Below, piece after piece: positions 24,775 through 36,342 of a DNA stretch of 57,000 nt (the first letter of the stretch is position 1; each line of letters opens with the position of its first letter). A model generated the notes under the pieces. It made no database searches. It was not told the origin of the DNA and was given only the letters and a program-made list of their open reading frames with translations. The translations under genes and the position numbers were made by a program. This DNA comes from Hirudo medicinalis. Lineage: Eukaryota; Annelida; Clitellata; Hirudinida; Hirudinidae. The stretch covers positions 3,216-60,215 of the forward strand of contig MPNW01000204.1 in the NCBI GenBank assembly GCA_011800805.1, given 5' to 3'.

Positions 24775-27700
24775 TCAGTTTCTGTCCCATCTCCAGATGG
24801 TGGCATCATCACAGACAGCAATCAGGATCTCACCACTGTTGTTTATGCCTATTTGCCTCACGGGAGCCGCACACTTGGGATGCGACAAGACAATGTGTCT
24901 GCAAAACATCAACAGAAGGGCAGATGTGATAATATTTCAGCACATTTATAACAAAAACAAATAAAACGAAGCAACCTTCCCTCTCTTGGATCTCCCATGT
25001 CGAGATCCCAAACAAACACCTTGCCGACCTGGTTTCCCACAGCCATCAACTGAAACAATGCATAAGTTTTAGCACATCGTGTGCAATGAACACAGATTTA
25101 GGCACGATGTCAAAAGACTGAATCTCACTTTTTTACGTTTGTCGAGAGAGAAACGCATGAACCAAATTTCACAGGCTGAGAATTCAAACTTGTGAAGAAC
25201 CGAAGTGACGTGTCCATCTCCAGCTTTTGTGAAACTCGGATCCAAGGAATTCAACCTACCAGGCTTCCAACATACAATCCTGTTGTCGCAGGACTGGTGA
25301 ATTAAAAAGAAATATGTTTCTCAAGTCATGCAAGGATTTAAGACTTTTGATTTGAGATTCCACAAATAAATAATGAACACTTAAAATTATTTTTATCACC
25401 GTTGATATAATTTTCTTATTTTCAAAAGATCTCTTGCAACACTCACTTTCGAAAGCAGAAGTCTTCCGAACCACCTCACGCAGTCGACGTAGTTGCTGTG
25501 GATGTCTCGTGTGGAAAAATCGGCAAAATGCTGACCGTAAGTTTTGAACGGCCTTCGAAGAACAACGCAAAGCTCAATGGATAAAAACAAAAAATAATAA
25601 TAAATATAATAAATATCAAAACGATTTCGATTCAAAAAGTACAAACTTTCCGGAAGCATTCTTCTTGTGCTTGTACGATTCCTCGATCGCGGTTTTGATG
25701 CACTCGCTGTCCAATTTCCATATCTTCAATGAGTGATCCATGCCACATGATACAAGCAGAGTTCCATTGGCATTAATATCCTGGATATAAATTTAAATTA
25801 ATTAACTAAATAATTAATTAAATATCAATTATCGTGGAAATTGTTTTTTTGGTGAACTTTAAAAAGTGCCAGTTGAAAACAGCAGGATGTCTTACTGGTA
25901 ATTAAAATTTATTGCGACAGGTAAGGAGCAGATTGAATGCACTCAAGTATCTGTTCAGACTCCTGATTATTTCAATTAGCAACATCTCAACAAAAACACC
26001 GAACATTCGCTCGTTCAAGAACCTAACAAGCTCGTTAAACCTCACGAATAAATAACAAACTTTGTTACTAAATATGACTATAAATTAACCACCATCCCTT
26101 ATTAATAACCAGATGCAATTGTACAAATATCCTAACACAATTATCATCATCATCATCATCATCCAAAATCCATATAATCATTGTGATGGTCAACAGTGCA
26201 ATTATATGATTACCCCACTAAGAAGCTCATCCCTGTGTCCCTCAACGCCACCAAATATGGCCACACACACATCTGTCTTTATGTTCCACAGTCTGAGAGT
26301 GTGATCTGAAGTGATTCAAAATGTCCACCAAATGAAATTGATCAGAGAATTTGCTATTTATTTTTAAATGATCAAATATTGTAAGACTAGCTTTTTTCAA
26401 CCGACTTCGCCAGTCACATACCAGGCATACAAATTCAGCCCTCAAAGAACTTGGCGTTTAGGACGGTTCTCCAACAACGGGACTCGAACCCGTGCCGCAG
26501 TCGCCAGGGGCGAAGTCTCGAACCGAGCGGGAGCACGATGCTCCTCGCTTTCACTAGCTCTCGAGTTTAAAGCTCATATGCGATTTAGGTGAAGGTGAAA
26601 GTTGGAAAACTTGAAAATAGCAGTCGACCTAGGAATGGCACAGAGAATGACGTGCGCAAATTTCAAGTTGCTTTTTTAAACCAGCTTCACCAGTCAAACT
26701 ACATATAGAAATGCAGCCAGCTACCTGCCCTCAAAAACTGGCTGATTGGGACGGTGCTCGAACATTAGAACATATGGGAGCACAATGCTCCTTTCTTCCA
26801 ATAGCTCTCGAGTTTAAAGTTGAAAATAGCACAGTCGACCTAAGAATGGCACAGAGAATGACAATGAATTTCAAGCCACTACCGACCACCGTTTGAGGAG
26901 TTCTTGGGACAGATAGACTTAATTATGCATTTTTCTGTTTTATATTATAGATATTTTGAAACTCTTAATGTCCTAAAGAAAAGCCAGTAATTGACCCACC
27001 TTTACTAATAGAAAGTAATAAGTTTGAGTCGTTTGGAGAAAATCTGAGTTCATTGATAGACTGCCCATGCCCAATGTAATTCTGTGAAAATAAGCCACCA
27101 ATAAACCATTAAAAAAACAACTGAAACTATTGTCTACAATTTATCAGAGAAAAGAAAACATTGTTTATGCCGACCTTCTGGAATAATCCAAACATTTCCA
27201 TGGAAACCAACCTTGACGGGATCGTGGGTGCACGGGCTGATGATCCTGATGACGCCACGTGCTCCCGCTGCAGCCAAGAGTGGTTGGCAAGAAGATTCAT
27301 CCACACTCCAGGCACAGGTGAAGAAACTTTCGTCTGCATCCACGTCCAGGTAAGCGGCAAGTAGTTTTATGTCTGCCGATTCTCTCGAACATTCGTAGAT
27401 CAAGACCTTAAAAATTAAGTTGAAATCGCGAGAATAAATAAGAAAATAAAAGATCGTAAACCCATCCAGAAGCTGCGATACCTGGTTGCTTCCGACCGTT
27501 GCAAATATTGGAGGGTGGTCGTCCCCATAGAAGTCGTTGAATTGGATGCCAAAAATGGGCTGGTTGTGTCCCTCCTTAGATGAAAAAGTTCACATTAAGT
27601 TAGCCTGATAAATGTTCACTAGCAATATTACAACAAATTAATACAACCGCAACAACTTTGCAGTTACACTACGTAAACAATAAATTTTTATGGGAATTAA

Positions 27701-28434
27701 ACTAAAAACGAGGATAATAAATGTAAGATAACTAATATTCAATGAAACATTTGATATTAACTTTAATAAAGATTTAAAATAAGTGGTGTTTCAAAAGAAT
27801 ATTTAGATTTTTTTAATATTAAGTCTAATTAGTTATTATTCAAGAAATGAATTGAAATTTTAAAAAAGCAAGCTTTAAATATTTCAAAGAATTCAGGTTA
27901 ATTGTATGCTTCAGGAGCCTGACCTAACTAATTAAAACTATTGTAATCTCCATTAATTAAATCTTAATTCATTCAAATGACAAAAATATGAATTATAAAA
28001 TGATAAACAGACTTTTAAGATATTTGAGCAAGTAAACTGAAGCTTTGGTTTGGAAGAGCCTTTTTTGCTTCTGCTGCTTCCTGATTTATCCTTGCTGTCA
28101 TTAGCTTTTGAGGCTTCATCTTCTTCAAATGAGCTTTCTTCCTCATTCTGATCATTTAAGGAATACTCCTTTAAATACGAAACGTTCAATGATTCTTATC
28201 AAAGTTTTCATAACAACATCAAGTGTCATGATATATAGGGCTAACAAGAAATAAAATATTAACACCAAAATAGGCACAATAAAACTTCGTTTCGTTTTAT
28301 TAACACGGAAAAATTAAATGCCTCACATCGTCGGAATCAGCGGACACAGAATTATTCTGATCGGAACTGAGTCCAGTTCCCAGAGAATCATTTTTTAATG
28401 AACCACTTGAACGTGTCTGGCGGACATTAGACAT
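24775..28434 (-). CDS. EED: EED, WD40 core subunit of Polycomb repressive complex 2
   Basis: Eleven exons (28327-28434, 28013-28168, 27482-27574, 27212-27406, 27000-27081, 26214-26305, 25647-25780, 25447-25552, 25129-25293, 24976-25049, 24775-24898) join in phase to 442 residues, almost exactly the vertebrate length. An acidic/Ser-rich N-terminus precedes [11 protein letters not shown], then WD repeats with family landmarks: [79 protein letters not shown], and the C-terminal [14 protein letters not shown] binds H3K27me3 and activates the EZH2 methyltransferase in the nucleus. The start at 28434 (MSNVRQ) was preferred to an in-frame Met at 28488, without firm evidence. A Helitron-like repeat sits in the intron at 26306-26999. 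Confidence 0.95.
26387..26951 (-). mobile_element. Non-autonomous Helitron-like element, internally duplicated
   Basis: Read on the minus strand, it starts A|TCTATAATATAAAAC and ends in an imperfect hairpin (ACTGGC-GAA-GTCGGT) 7 bases before GCTAG|T. These are Helitron hallmarks: 5' TC, 3' stem-loop plus CTAG, insertion between A and T. Two similar units (26390-26669 and 26670-26951) share the hairpin, CTCTCGAGTTTAAAG and AATGGCACAGAGAATGAC. One unit contains CGGGTTCGAGTCCCG, resembling a Pol III B-box. It codes for nothing and lies in an EED intron. A tRNA-derived SINE is an alternative. Confidence 0.55.
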
Positions 28435-29189
28435 TTTTACGTAAACAACAGCAGTATAGTCGGAACACTTTATTTGTATTTTCCGCACTAGAGCTCACTT
28501 TGGGGAGAAGCGTTTTAACTTCAAAATTTAAAATTTTAATATCATGCATTTTATGTGAGATAAAAATTTAATTTAAAAATTTAACTTTTGTCATAATAAA
28601 TTTTATTTTTGTTTTGAAATCAATAACCTCAAAATCAATCACTTAACCCTGAGTGACTGACAATATTTGATGTGGTTAGCAGCCCTAATAGTTATAATTA
28701 TCTTATCATAAATTGAATACAGTACACACTCTGGATGTCATTAAATCAAAAGCCATTACTTGGTCAAAGTGTTTCTAAACAAAATCTTTTATTTTTTAAC
28801 ATTTTCACCCTTCAATAAAGGCAAATAACTTTTTTAAAGACTTTTGAAATAAGATGTTCAACCTTATTTCGGTAATTGTTCATGGAATTAACTAATAACA
28901 TCACTCATGTGCAGAATTTAATTAATTTTAGGATGTAAAAAACTCGAATGGCGAAATATTAATAGTATCCTAAGACGTCATATATCATTAGGTCATAATG
29001 ACTAGTGCATCAACATCACCCAATGGTTCATCAGCACTTTCAGCATCACAACAGACATCAGCTGCTTAACATGACTTTACTATTAGCGAATAACTAATCA
29101 TGAATTTCAGTTTTTATTCCAGAGAAAACCCTCGCCCAACTTGATGAGGCGAATTTTTTTTACTTCTCACCAAAAGTCAGCCGTTGTCA

Positions 29190-29440
29190 AAGGGCTCAGA
29201 TCAGCAGCCAGAAGCTACCTCGTCAATTTATTAACCCAACGTGCAATGCTGGATGACAGGTCTATGGATGTTGGCCCGCAGTTTTGGAACAAACTCCCCC
29301 TTCTGTTACCAACGCTGATCCAGCCGGGTTTCACTCTGCCTTATTAACTTTCCTCTTCAAGAAATGTTGAAGTGGTCTTTGAGTTCTGTGTGAGCACTAT
29401 AATCAAACTCGAAATCATTGTTATTATTGTTATCATTAAG
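29190..29440 (+). mobile_element. Non-LTR retrotransposon 3' tail
   Basis: The frame includes DVGPQFWNKLP, like the FWNxLP motif near the end of CR1/L2 ORF2, then a region (CCAACGCTGATCCAGCCGG... AGTGGTCTTTGAGTTCTGT) that recurs at 56575-56700. It ends in an ATT/GTTATTATTG-rich tail. Confidence 0.6.
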
Positions 29441-31599
29441 CTGTTCTCTGGGTGCTATCGGATTGTCGGATCTTTAATGCGCCGCGGGTGCCATTGAGAT
29501 GTCGTTGCTTGTTCTTCTTGACTTGTCTGCAGCTTTTGACATCGGCATTCTATTAGGACGACTAGCAAGATCGTTCGATGATTTTAAGTTGGAAAAAAAC
29601 AGACATTCAGCATTTTTTAAAGTCAAAACTTTGCCAAAATATTGTTACAAAAATCCAAATATTACAATATTTAAAAAAATTTAAATTACAAATAAAGAGT
29701 AATCAAAGAAAAGATTGATTGAATAAATTATTGACCATGATTTTACTGCTACTGTAGAATACCAATGCTTAAATAATTTCTACTCTGCCGTCCAAAATTT
29801 TAAAATTTAAGTATGATAGAGTTTCTAACTTATAAGGTTTTCACACGTGGGAACATCTGGTATTTTAGCCAAAATTTATGCATTTTAATATTTTAAGCTT
29901 TTAATTCAATAATTATTTCAAACTGAAGTAAAGTGAAATGATTACTTGTGATATTTTATTTCGCACAACTTTCTTCTCGCGGTTCTTGTACTCTTTAATT
30001 CCATCGAAAACATTAAAGAATGGCGATATTTCGTGTGTTTTTTATTTCTTTGTGATTTGGTCGCTTAGGGCTTGTAGTTTGTTAGTTGCTTGGAATTTGA
30101 TATTTAGTTTAGGCTGTTTCTTTGCATAATCTGTAAATTAAAACTTTTGATTGACGCCTCGGGATTCTGGATATCATTTGATTATGTCAAACATTTAGGC
30201 TGAAACTAGAAGTATGGCCACTTCTTGGTAAGAATTGAAAGTCGGATTTTGAAATTTGGTGATATTTTTGCATGGTTTTGAGCATTTTACAAACCACTTC
30301 AATTAATGTAATTCTTTATTAACGACTTTCATGGAAGCGATGTTTGACAAAAATCATTTTGCTTTTTTCCAAAAGTTGCATTCTAAATATTTGTTTTTAG
30401 TTTGTTTATCATGGAGATACTGTATTGTTTGTACCTTCTGATCCACTAATTCCAATTATGAAATAAGAATATTTATTATTTTTTCACATATATTATTTTT
30501 TTAGAAATTTTATGAAAATTGACAATGTTGATTGTTTTTGGAGATTGTGTTTTTAATGAATTTCTACATTTGAAATAGAATTGTAATCATAATCTTCTCT
30601 TAAAAATTGATTGATAAAATGCAAACATAATTTCCAAATAATCATATATTATTCACAAGAGAGTTCAATTGTAGTGTTATTTTGTTTAAACCCACGTTAA
30701 ACCAGAACTTCAAACTTTGAAACAATTTTCATCTGCATTGCATCTGAGTAGACACCAAATTTAGATCAAACATTATCAATGAATTTCTGTGGAAAAAAAC
30801 TATCAAAAAATTTTGATGGTAGAGATTGCATAGTTTATCTAATAATTAATGTTAGATCAAGTAATGAAGCCATGCTTGCTACTTTCAAAGCTTCCTTAGT
30901 TTTAGAATATTGTAGCTGAACTAATTGTCAAAAACACTTTCATGTGGAACTTCTGCTTGTAACAATGCTGAGTTACAGAGTCTTTTGCATGCTTATGTAT
31001 CACAGTATTTTATGTAGAAAGTATTCAGTAATGAATAAATAAATGAATGAATGAATGAAGAAAATATAAAGTATAAAGAAGCCTGCTTAACAATTATAAT
31101 GACATGATGCAGTTACAATCAATTTTAATTTGTCTAGGAAGACAGACATGCAAAAAAGGACAAAAATACAATTACATCTTTATATTTAAGCATTTAACAC
31201 ATGCAAAAACTGTCCAGTAAAGTGGCCCACATTTATGTAGGGACACATTTTTTCATCCGATTTCAGTGCACACAGGCCCGCTTGTTCCTTTCCAATATGC
31301 AGTCAGTGTGCAAGAACAATTTTTAATAACTTTACAGGTCGCTTTATGACACAAAATATTGCAAAATATTGACTGTTTCTCCCAGTACAGGCAATGCATA
31401 AACAGGTAATGCCTACCTGGAGCTTATGACAGTGCCAGTTGGAAGGCTAAAGTCGTCTGCTGCAAGAATAGCTGTCTCTTCAGAAGTGATTTCAAACTGA
31501 CCACAAAAGAACAGAAAAGCTTGCTTGAATTTTGTAATTTTGCCACCCATGTCTAAGCACCACCATGGATTGTAGGCCCTACAGCAAGTGAAGCTCCAG

Positions 31600-31940
31600 A
31601 CATTGATTTGATCCTGCTGACAAATATAACAGCATTAATAATAACAGTTGTAAGGCACCATGTGCATACTATCAGAGTGTCTCATTGTCCTGGCTTCATG
31701 ATGACATCCTGAAGAGATGGGTCTTTAGGTGTCTTTTGAAGAGCTCAACTCAACATGTGCAATTCCGAGATCAACGAGAGTCGGGTCCTTTCGAAGAAGA
31801 AATTCCACAATCACAATTTTCAAAGAAGGTTTCTGTTGATGAAAAGAATTTGATTGTTGAAGCCATAATTCTCTGGTTATGATTGGAGTTTCAGGAGAAT
31901 AAAGAGTCCAATTGGAGGAAAGGACAAACTGGAGATGAAA
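31600..31940 (-). mobile_element. Retrotransposon 3' tail related to the copy in TANGO6
   Basis: The minus strand encodes ELFKRHLKTHLF, nearly identical to ELFKHHLKTHLF at about 50940-50980. The following sequence also matches (GGCACATGGTGCCTTACAACTGTTATTATT-like). Only the tail remains and frames upstream are broken. Confidence 0.7.
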
Positions 31941-32837
31941 CAACTTGACGAGCTTGCAATGCCACCCTCAGCTGCTTTGTGGTCACTCGGACTCAACATG
32001 TTGAAAATGTCTCATCTGTAACAGATGCATTTACCTGGAAAGAGCATTGAATACAATCATTTACAAGGACAAAGTCTGAAATGCAGAAGCTTATTGCAAA
32101 TTAAGCCCAGTGCGTTGCATTCCTGCGTGCAACAGTCATAATGTGTCAAGTTCGAAACCCAGCTCGCACTTCCACAAGCTCCCTTGGGAAGGAGCACTAA
32201 GAAAATGGTTAACAAAAATGCCTCTGAAGCTATGTATATGGTGCTACATAAATGTACTAGATATACATTTACAGGCTATTGAGAATGGCAGAAAACAAAT
32301 TCCAGATTTTTGCAAAAGGACACTAACGACTCGTAAACTTGTTCAGACATCTTATAAATATTGAATATTATTTTGCTTGAATTTAACACATTTTTATTAT
32401 TATTGGCAATAGAAAAGGAATTGCAGTCACTTTTGCAGAGTTGCCTAGCAATTGTACCCTGATATTGAGCAACCTCTAAATACCATCCAAAACATTTAAT
32501 AATGTGCACAAATGTTGCTTTCCATAAAAGGAACAAAATTAAAAACTGCAACATTGAATTTGAAAAAAATTGTTATGGACCAATCTACTCTCCAATGAAC
32601 CTTAGAAGGGGAGTGAAAATATTTTGAAGTCACTTGCATTCATAATTAAAACAATTATTTTCTGATTTATTTACTTACTTTAATTTATTATTTGCAATCT
32701 TGTAAACCCTCTTGCCAAGAAAAAGTATGCCAAGTATGAGAAAGCCATTGCTCTTCAAGCAAAACAAAACATAGAATTTTCAATAACTTATATTACTGCA
32801 TTACATATCCACTTACTTAGAGATTGTTTAAGATGAA

Positions 32838-34391
32838 ATGGTTTCTATTTTGCTTAAGCTTACATTTTGCAGCACTATCTCATCTACAATTTGGTCAGAA
32901 AAGATGATTAATTGTTTCAGTGCTAAGAATTCCATGGTAGAGGTGTTTGAGAGCAGCTTGGATGACGTGTACTCGTCGTCGTCGGACTCGCCATCGACTT
33001 GTACCACGAAAACTTCTCACAGCTCCTCGGCTTCTCTCGTTCAAACCAACGGGGATTCTTCAAAAGGAGGTGATGCAGCATCATCTTGTGGCGATGAATC
33101 GAGTGCAAAACACCGAATGGATGTCGACGAGGAGGCAGGGATGAGGACCAGGAGGTGCACAAGAAGTTTGAGTTTGAGAGCCAACATCACGAGGTCTTCC
33201 AAAGGTTCTTCGCAAACGGACGATGCCGTGTCGAATGCTACAAATTCGTCCTACGGGATGTCCGGCGAATCGGCCGACTCTCAATCTTCCGTCAGGGGAG
33301 TGCACAACACCTCTCAATATGCTACTCAGAACAGTTCGTGCGACAAACCGAAGGACCTTATCGTCTGCCAGTGGTGGGAGTGCTCAAAAGAAGTCAACTT
33401 TGGGGAGCTGCTGGAGCATCTCAACAACGAACACATCAGAACTCAGCTAAAGAAGAAGTCGGGGAAAGAAAAGCCGACGTACGTTTGTAAGTGGGCAGGT
33501 TGTAAGGTTTACGGGAAGCCGTCCACTCTCCATTCTTGGCTGGAGAGGCATGTGGTTTGCCACTTGGGCAGCAAGCCGTTCCGCTGCATAGTCGACCACT
33601 GCGGCATGAGGTTCTCTTCTCAATTCATGCTCAACAGACACATCAATGGACACTTTCCGAAACAAAAAGCTGCCCGACCGAAGAATATGACCAACGCTAA
33701 GGTTCAAAAAGTCATGGATGCAAGAAGGAAAGTCAAACATCCCAGGCCAGCTCCAGGTGAGTTCCAAAGAGATTCGATTGCAAATTAAAAATCTAACGTC
33801 CGATTGCTTCTCTTTAGCCATATCTAGGGATTTCTGCGATTCATTCACTATGAGCTGCATTCAGAGATACATAACAAATTTTTGTCAAAGAACTCAGGTG
33901 AAGAGCGACAACTCAGGTCAATTCGTAACATTCCATGGTGTTGTAAGTTGAGCTGGAGTTGCAAAACGACGGTTATCATTCGAGGTCGATACGAGTTCAT
34001 GATTTTTGGCTTCCTTTTTAACAGATCATCGGTAGAAGGACAGATTTTAACGGCATGAAGTCATGTCTCGTCCGATGGCTTCCCTTGCACATGTGAGTAA
34101 GATTTCTGTTATAGATATTTGAATTCATCCGTTCCAATTGTTGTCGGTCTTGAGCTCGAAAATACGACCGCCGGTGCCATCGACATGCATGCGTAATGTT
34201 TCCTTTGGCGCGGGATGCAAAATTGCATTTTTACGGGCATAAACAAAACATTTAAAACGTGAATTTGCTTGTCTTCAAGATTGCCGGACGAGTGGTTGCC
34301 AGAACACCAAGTACCTTCTAAACCGACTCAGGTATTGCCGCTATCGCGCATGTCGGGCGACGTCGTAAAGTTTCTGATGTGCGATCGGTAG
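32838..34391 (+). CDS. AEBP2: AEBP2 / Jing-type C2H2 zinc finger PRC2 accessory protein
   Basis: Exons 32838-33756, 33818-33942, 34025-34092 and 34280-34391 join in phase to 407 residues if the first Met is used. An acidic Ser-rich N-terminal region leads to three zinc fingers: about 177-199 (CQWWEC), 217-242 (CKWAGCKVYGKPSTLHSWL) and 250-272 (CIVDHC). The middle finger KVYxxPST...SWLxRH is diagnostic of AEBP2. A basic KxRRKVKHPR region and a C-terminal domain (RDFCDSF, TFHGVVIGRRTDF, ILPDEWLPEHQ) follow, as in AEBP2. AEBP2 binds DNA and stabilises PRC2, the EED complex. The true N-terminus is uncertain: good acceptors occur at TTTTGCAG (about 32870) and TTGTTTCAG (about 32920), so this start may be intronic. 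Confidence 0.9.
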
Positions 34392-35092
34392 CGGAAGGCG
34401 GTCCTCGTTAAATTGTTTTGTACCCTTTGAAAAATTGAATCTTTTTTCTTTCACTATGTTTGGAACATTATTCTCTTGTATTGGAATGTAGATGGTAAGC
34501 AGGGATTTGTTCTTGTTTTTGATTGTAAAGATTTGAATTTTAACTTTGAGCGTCGCACGTCGAGAATGTCTAGGTGCTTGTAAAGCGTGCAAAGTCGCAA
34601 TGCTCCGTTCGTCTCGTGCATTTTTAGCGAGGTGTCGCACTTTCTCGGTTTCGGTGCCGTTTTGCATCGAAGATGAAGTCTTGCAAAGGGCAACCAACCT
34701 GCTGCTCGTGGATCTATGCATAAAAAGATTCTAATGCTACAAATTGAGTAGTGGAGCTCACTAATTGGATTGCTTTCAATTCAACTCGATCCACTGCAAT
34801 TCAAATGCCTGCCTAGGAAGTTGCTTATAATGTTTTGTGTCTCACTTTAACCTAGGAAGTTCACTACTTCAGATTTGACCTTGACCCCAAGGTGAATATT
34901 AACTACAAATGTTATACACTGCTGCCTTATAATATAAAGTTTATTTTTAGGAAATTTTCAGTTCTGAGGACGTTAGATTAGATTTTTGTGCATGGTCGAT
35001 AATTTGTCTACGTAGAATAGTCGTCACAAGTCGTTCGTTAAGTATGGTTGGAACATGTAAATAGAAAGTACCAAATAATTGCTTTCAAGTGT
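34392..35092. other. Intergenic region between AEBP2 and the membrane protein gene
   Basis: It contains the 3' ends of two convergent genes. A CCTAGGAAGTT motif occurs twice (about 34813 and 34852). Minus-strand open frames at 34341-34721 overlap AEBP2's last exon in antisense and have no motif. Confidence 0.5.
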
Positions 35093-36342
35093 TTATGTGG
35101 GGGATGCTGTTACAGAAGCGTCGAGAAAGTCGTAATCTGTATCCGAGAGGCAATCGCCAGGGTACAAATCATTGGAGGTCCTGGGGAAGAAATTGTTTCC
35201 ATAAGATGACCTTGGGGATCTGCTGTACCTAAGGATAGAGGAAGGAGTGGCTGGGAACATGTGGGGCGTCTGCTCAAGCCTTGTCTTTGATTGCTGTGAC
35301 GTTCTCTCGGGATTCAAATCTTGACGTTGACCTAAAAACGAGAAAATGCCAGAAGGGAAATTTAAATGTATGTGATCTTTGCTTAAAACTGGAATGGAAT
35401 GCAAACTTCTTGGAATTCAGGTAATTTAAGTACTAACACGGAAGTAGGAGATATTAAAACATGGGGGAAAAGATTATTCCATCCAAAGTTATGGTATTCG
35501 ATCTTACTGTGTTGAACATCTGCCTCGAAAGCAAGAATCTTCTTTTGATCATCTCCCTGGTAGCAGGCATCGGACAACGGACGATCATGCCCCGTCACCA
35601 CGCAAACCACTTTCACGATGATCATTATCAGCACCACTCCGCTTATTATAACTGCTGCAATGCTTCCGGCAGGGAAGGAGAATAATTCTGCGCGACAAAT
35701 ACTTTTGAATAGAAATTAAAAACCAGCGTAAAAAGGATTGTGACAAACCCTGCATTGCCACGACAGAGACCGAGAAGAAATAGCCCGACTTGATGTGTTC
35801 TCTGTAATGATAGAGTGTTATGCAGTAGGAAGGACTGTCCACTGAGATCGTGGGCACGGTACTCGAGCAATTGAATAAGGCCTGTTGAAAAACTGCTTTC
35901 TTGTTATCCTGTCTCAATAAAAATATGATTTCCTTCGAGGTTCTAACCAAAAAACCGTTCCTATTTCCTTCGCAGTCGCTGTAAACTTCCAGGAAAGGTT
36001 CCGGATAAGGCTGAAGACACCACCAGACGTTGACCTGCAGCGACACCATCCTGTCCCCAAGGTTAAAAGTCATAGTGCACTCTGAAGGTCGTTTGGTGAT
36101 GTGAGGTTTTCCATCCCAGCTGTCTGACTTCACGGCATAGTAATCGCCCTCAGCCATGTCGTCATTTCTGACTGGCCTAACTCTATCGCAACTGCTTTCT
36201 CCTCGCACTGTAATCTCACTGCTGTCCATGTAATCTGCGATGTATCGACTCAGTGCGTCAGTGCAATTTAAAAACAATTAGACTAAAAACATACTAACAA
36301 GTTTTCCACAATCGACCGGGTTGGCAGCACGCAACAAGACAT
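35093..36342 (-). CDS. Unrecognised single-pass membrane protein with CUB-like ectodomain (partial 5')
   Basis: Exons 35749-36234, 35508-35687 and 35093-35331 join in phase; a small exon 36299-36342 (CLVACCQPGRLWKT) also fits in phase and may precede them. The ectodomain is Cys-rich (SSCDRVRPVRN, ECTMTFNLGDRM, VWWCLQPYPEPFLEVYSDC, NCSSTVP, YCITLYHYREH) with a pattern loosely like a CUB domain. A hydrophobic segment (IAAVIISGVVLIMIIVKVV) starts the TM exon, followed by a cytoplasmic tail of about 120 residues rich in Ser/Pro/Arg and ending DYDFLDASVTASPT. That suggests a type I surface protein. No signal peptide or start codon was found, so the 5' end is missing. The family is not recognised; CUB membership is an inference from spacing only. 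Confidence 0.65.

Larger units (their letters stand above)
28435..32837. other. Divergent intergenic region between EED and AEBP2, with retroelement debris
   Basis: It should contain both promoters and possibly the 5' exon(s) of AEBP2. Retrotransposon tails are at 29190-29440 and 31600-31940. About 29700-31200 is AT-rich with no recognised feature; a TGAA run is at 31030-31060. Short open frames have no motif. Confidence 0.5.

Noticed and set aside
33447..33860. 137-residue minus frame
   Set aside because: It is antisense shadow of the AEBP2 zinc-finger exon.
34341..34721. 126-residue minus frame
   Set aside because: It overlaps the last AEBP2 exon in antisense and has no recognisable motif.
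35585..36277. Single 230-residue minus ORF as the whole membrane protein
   Set aside because: Its N-terminal and C-terminal parts are intronic; splice sites and the TM exon in another frame give the coherent protein.
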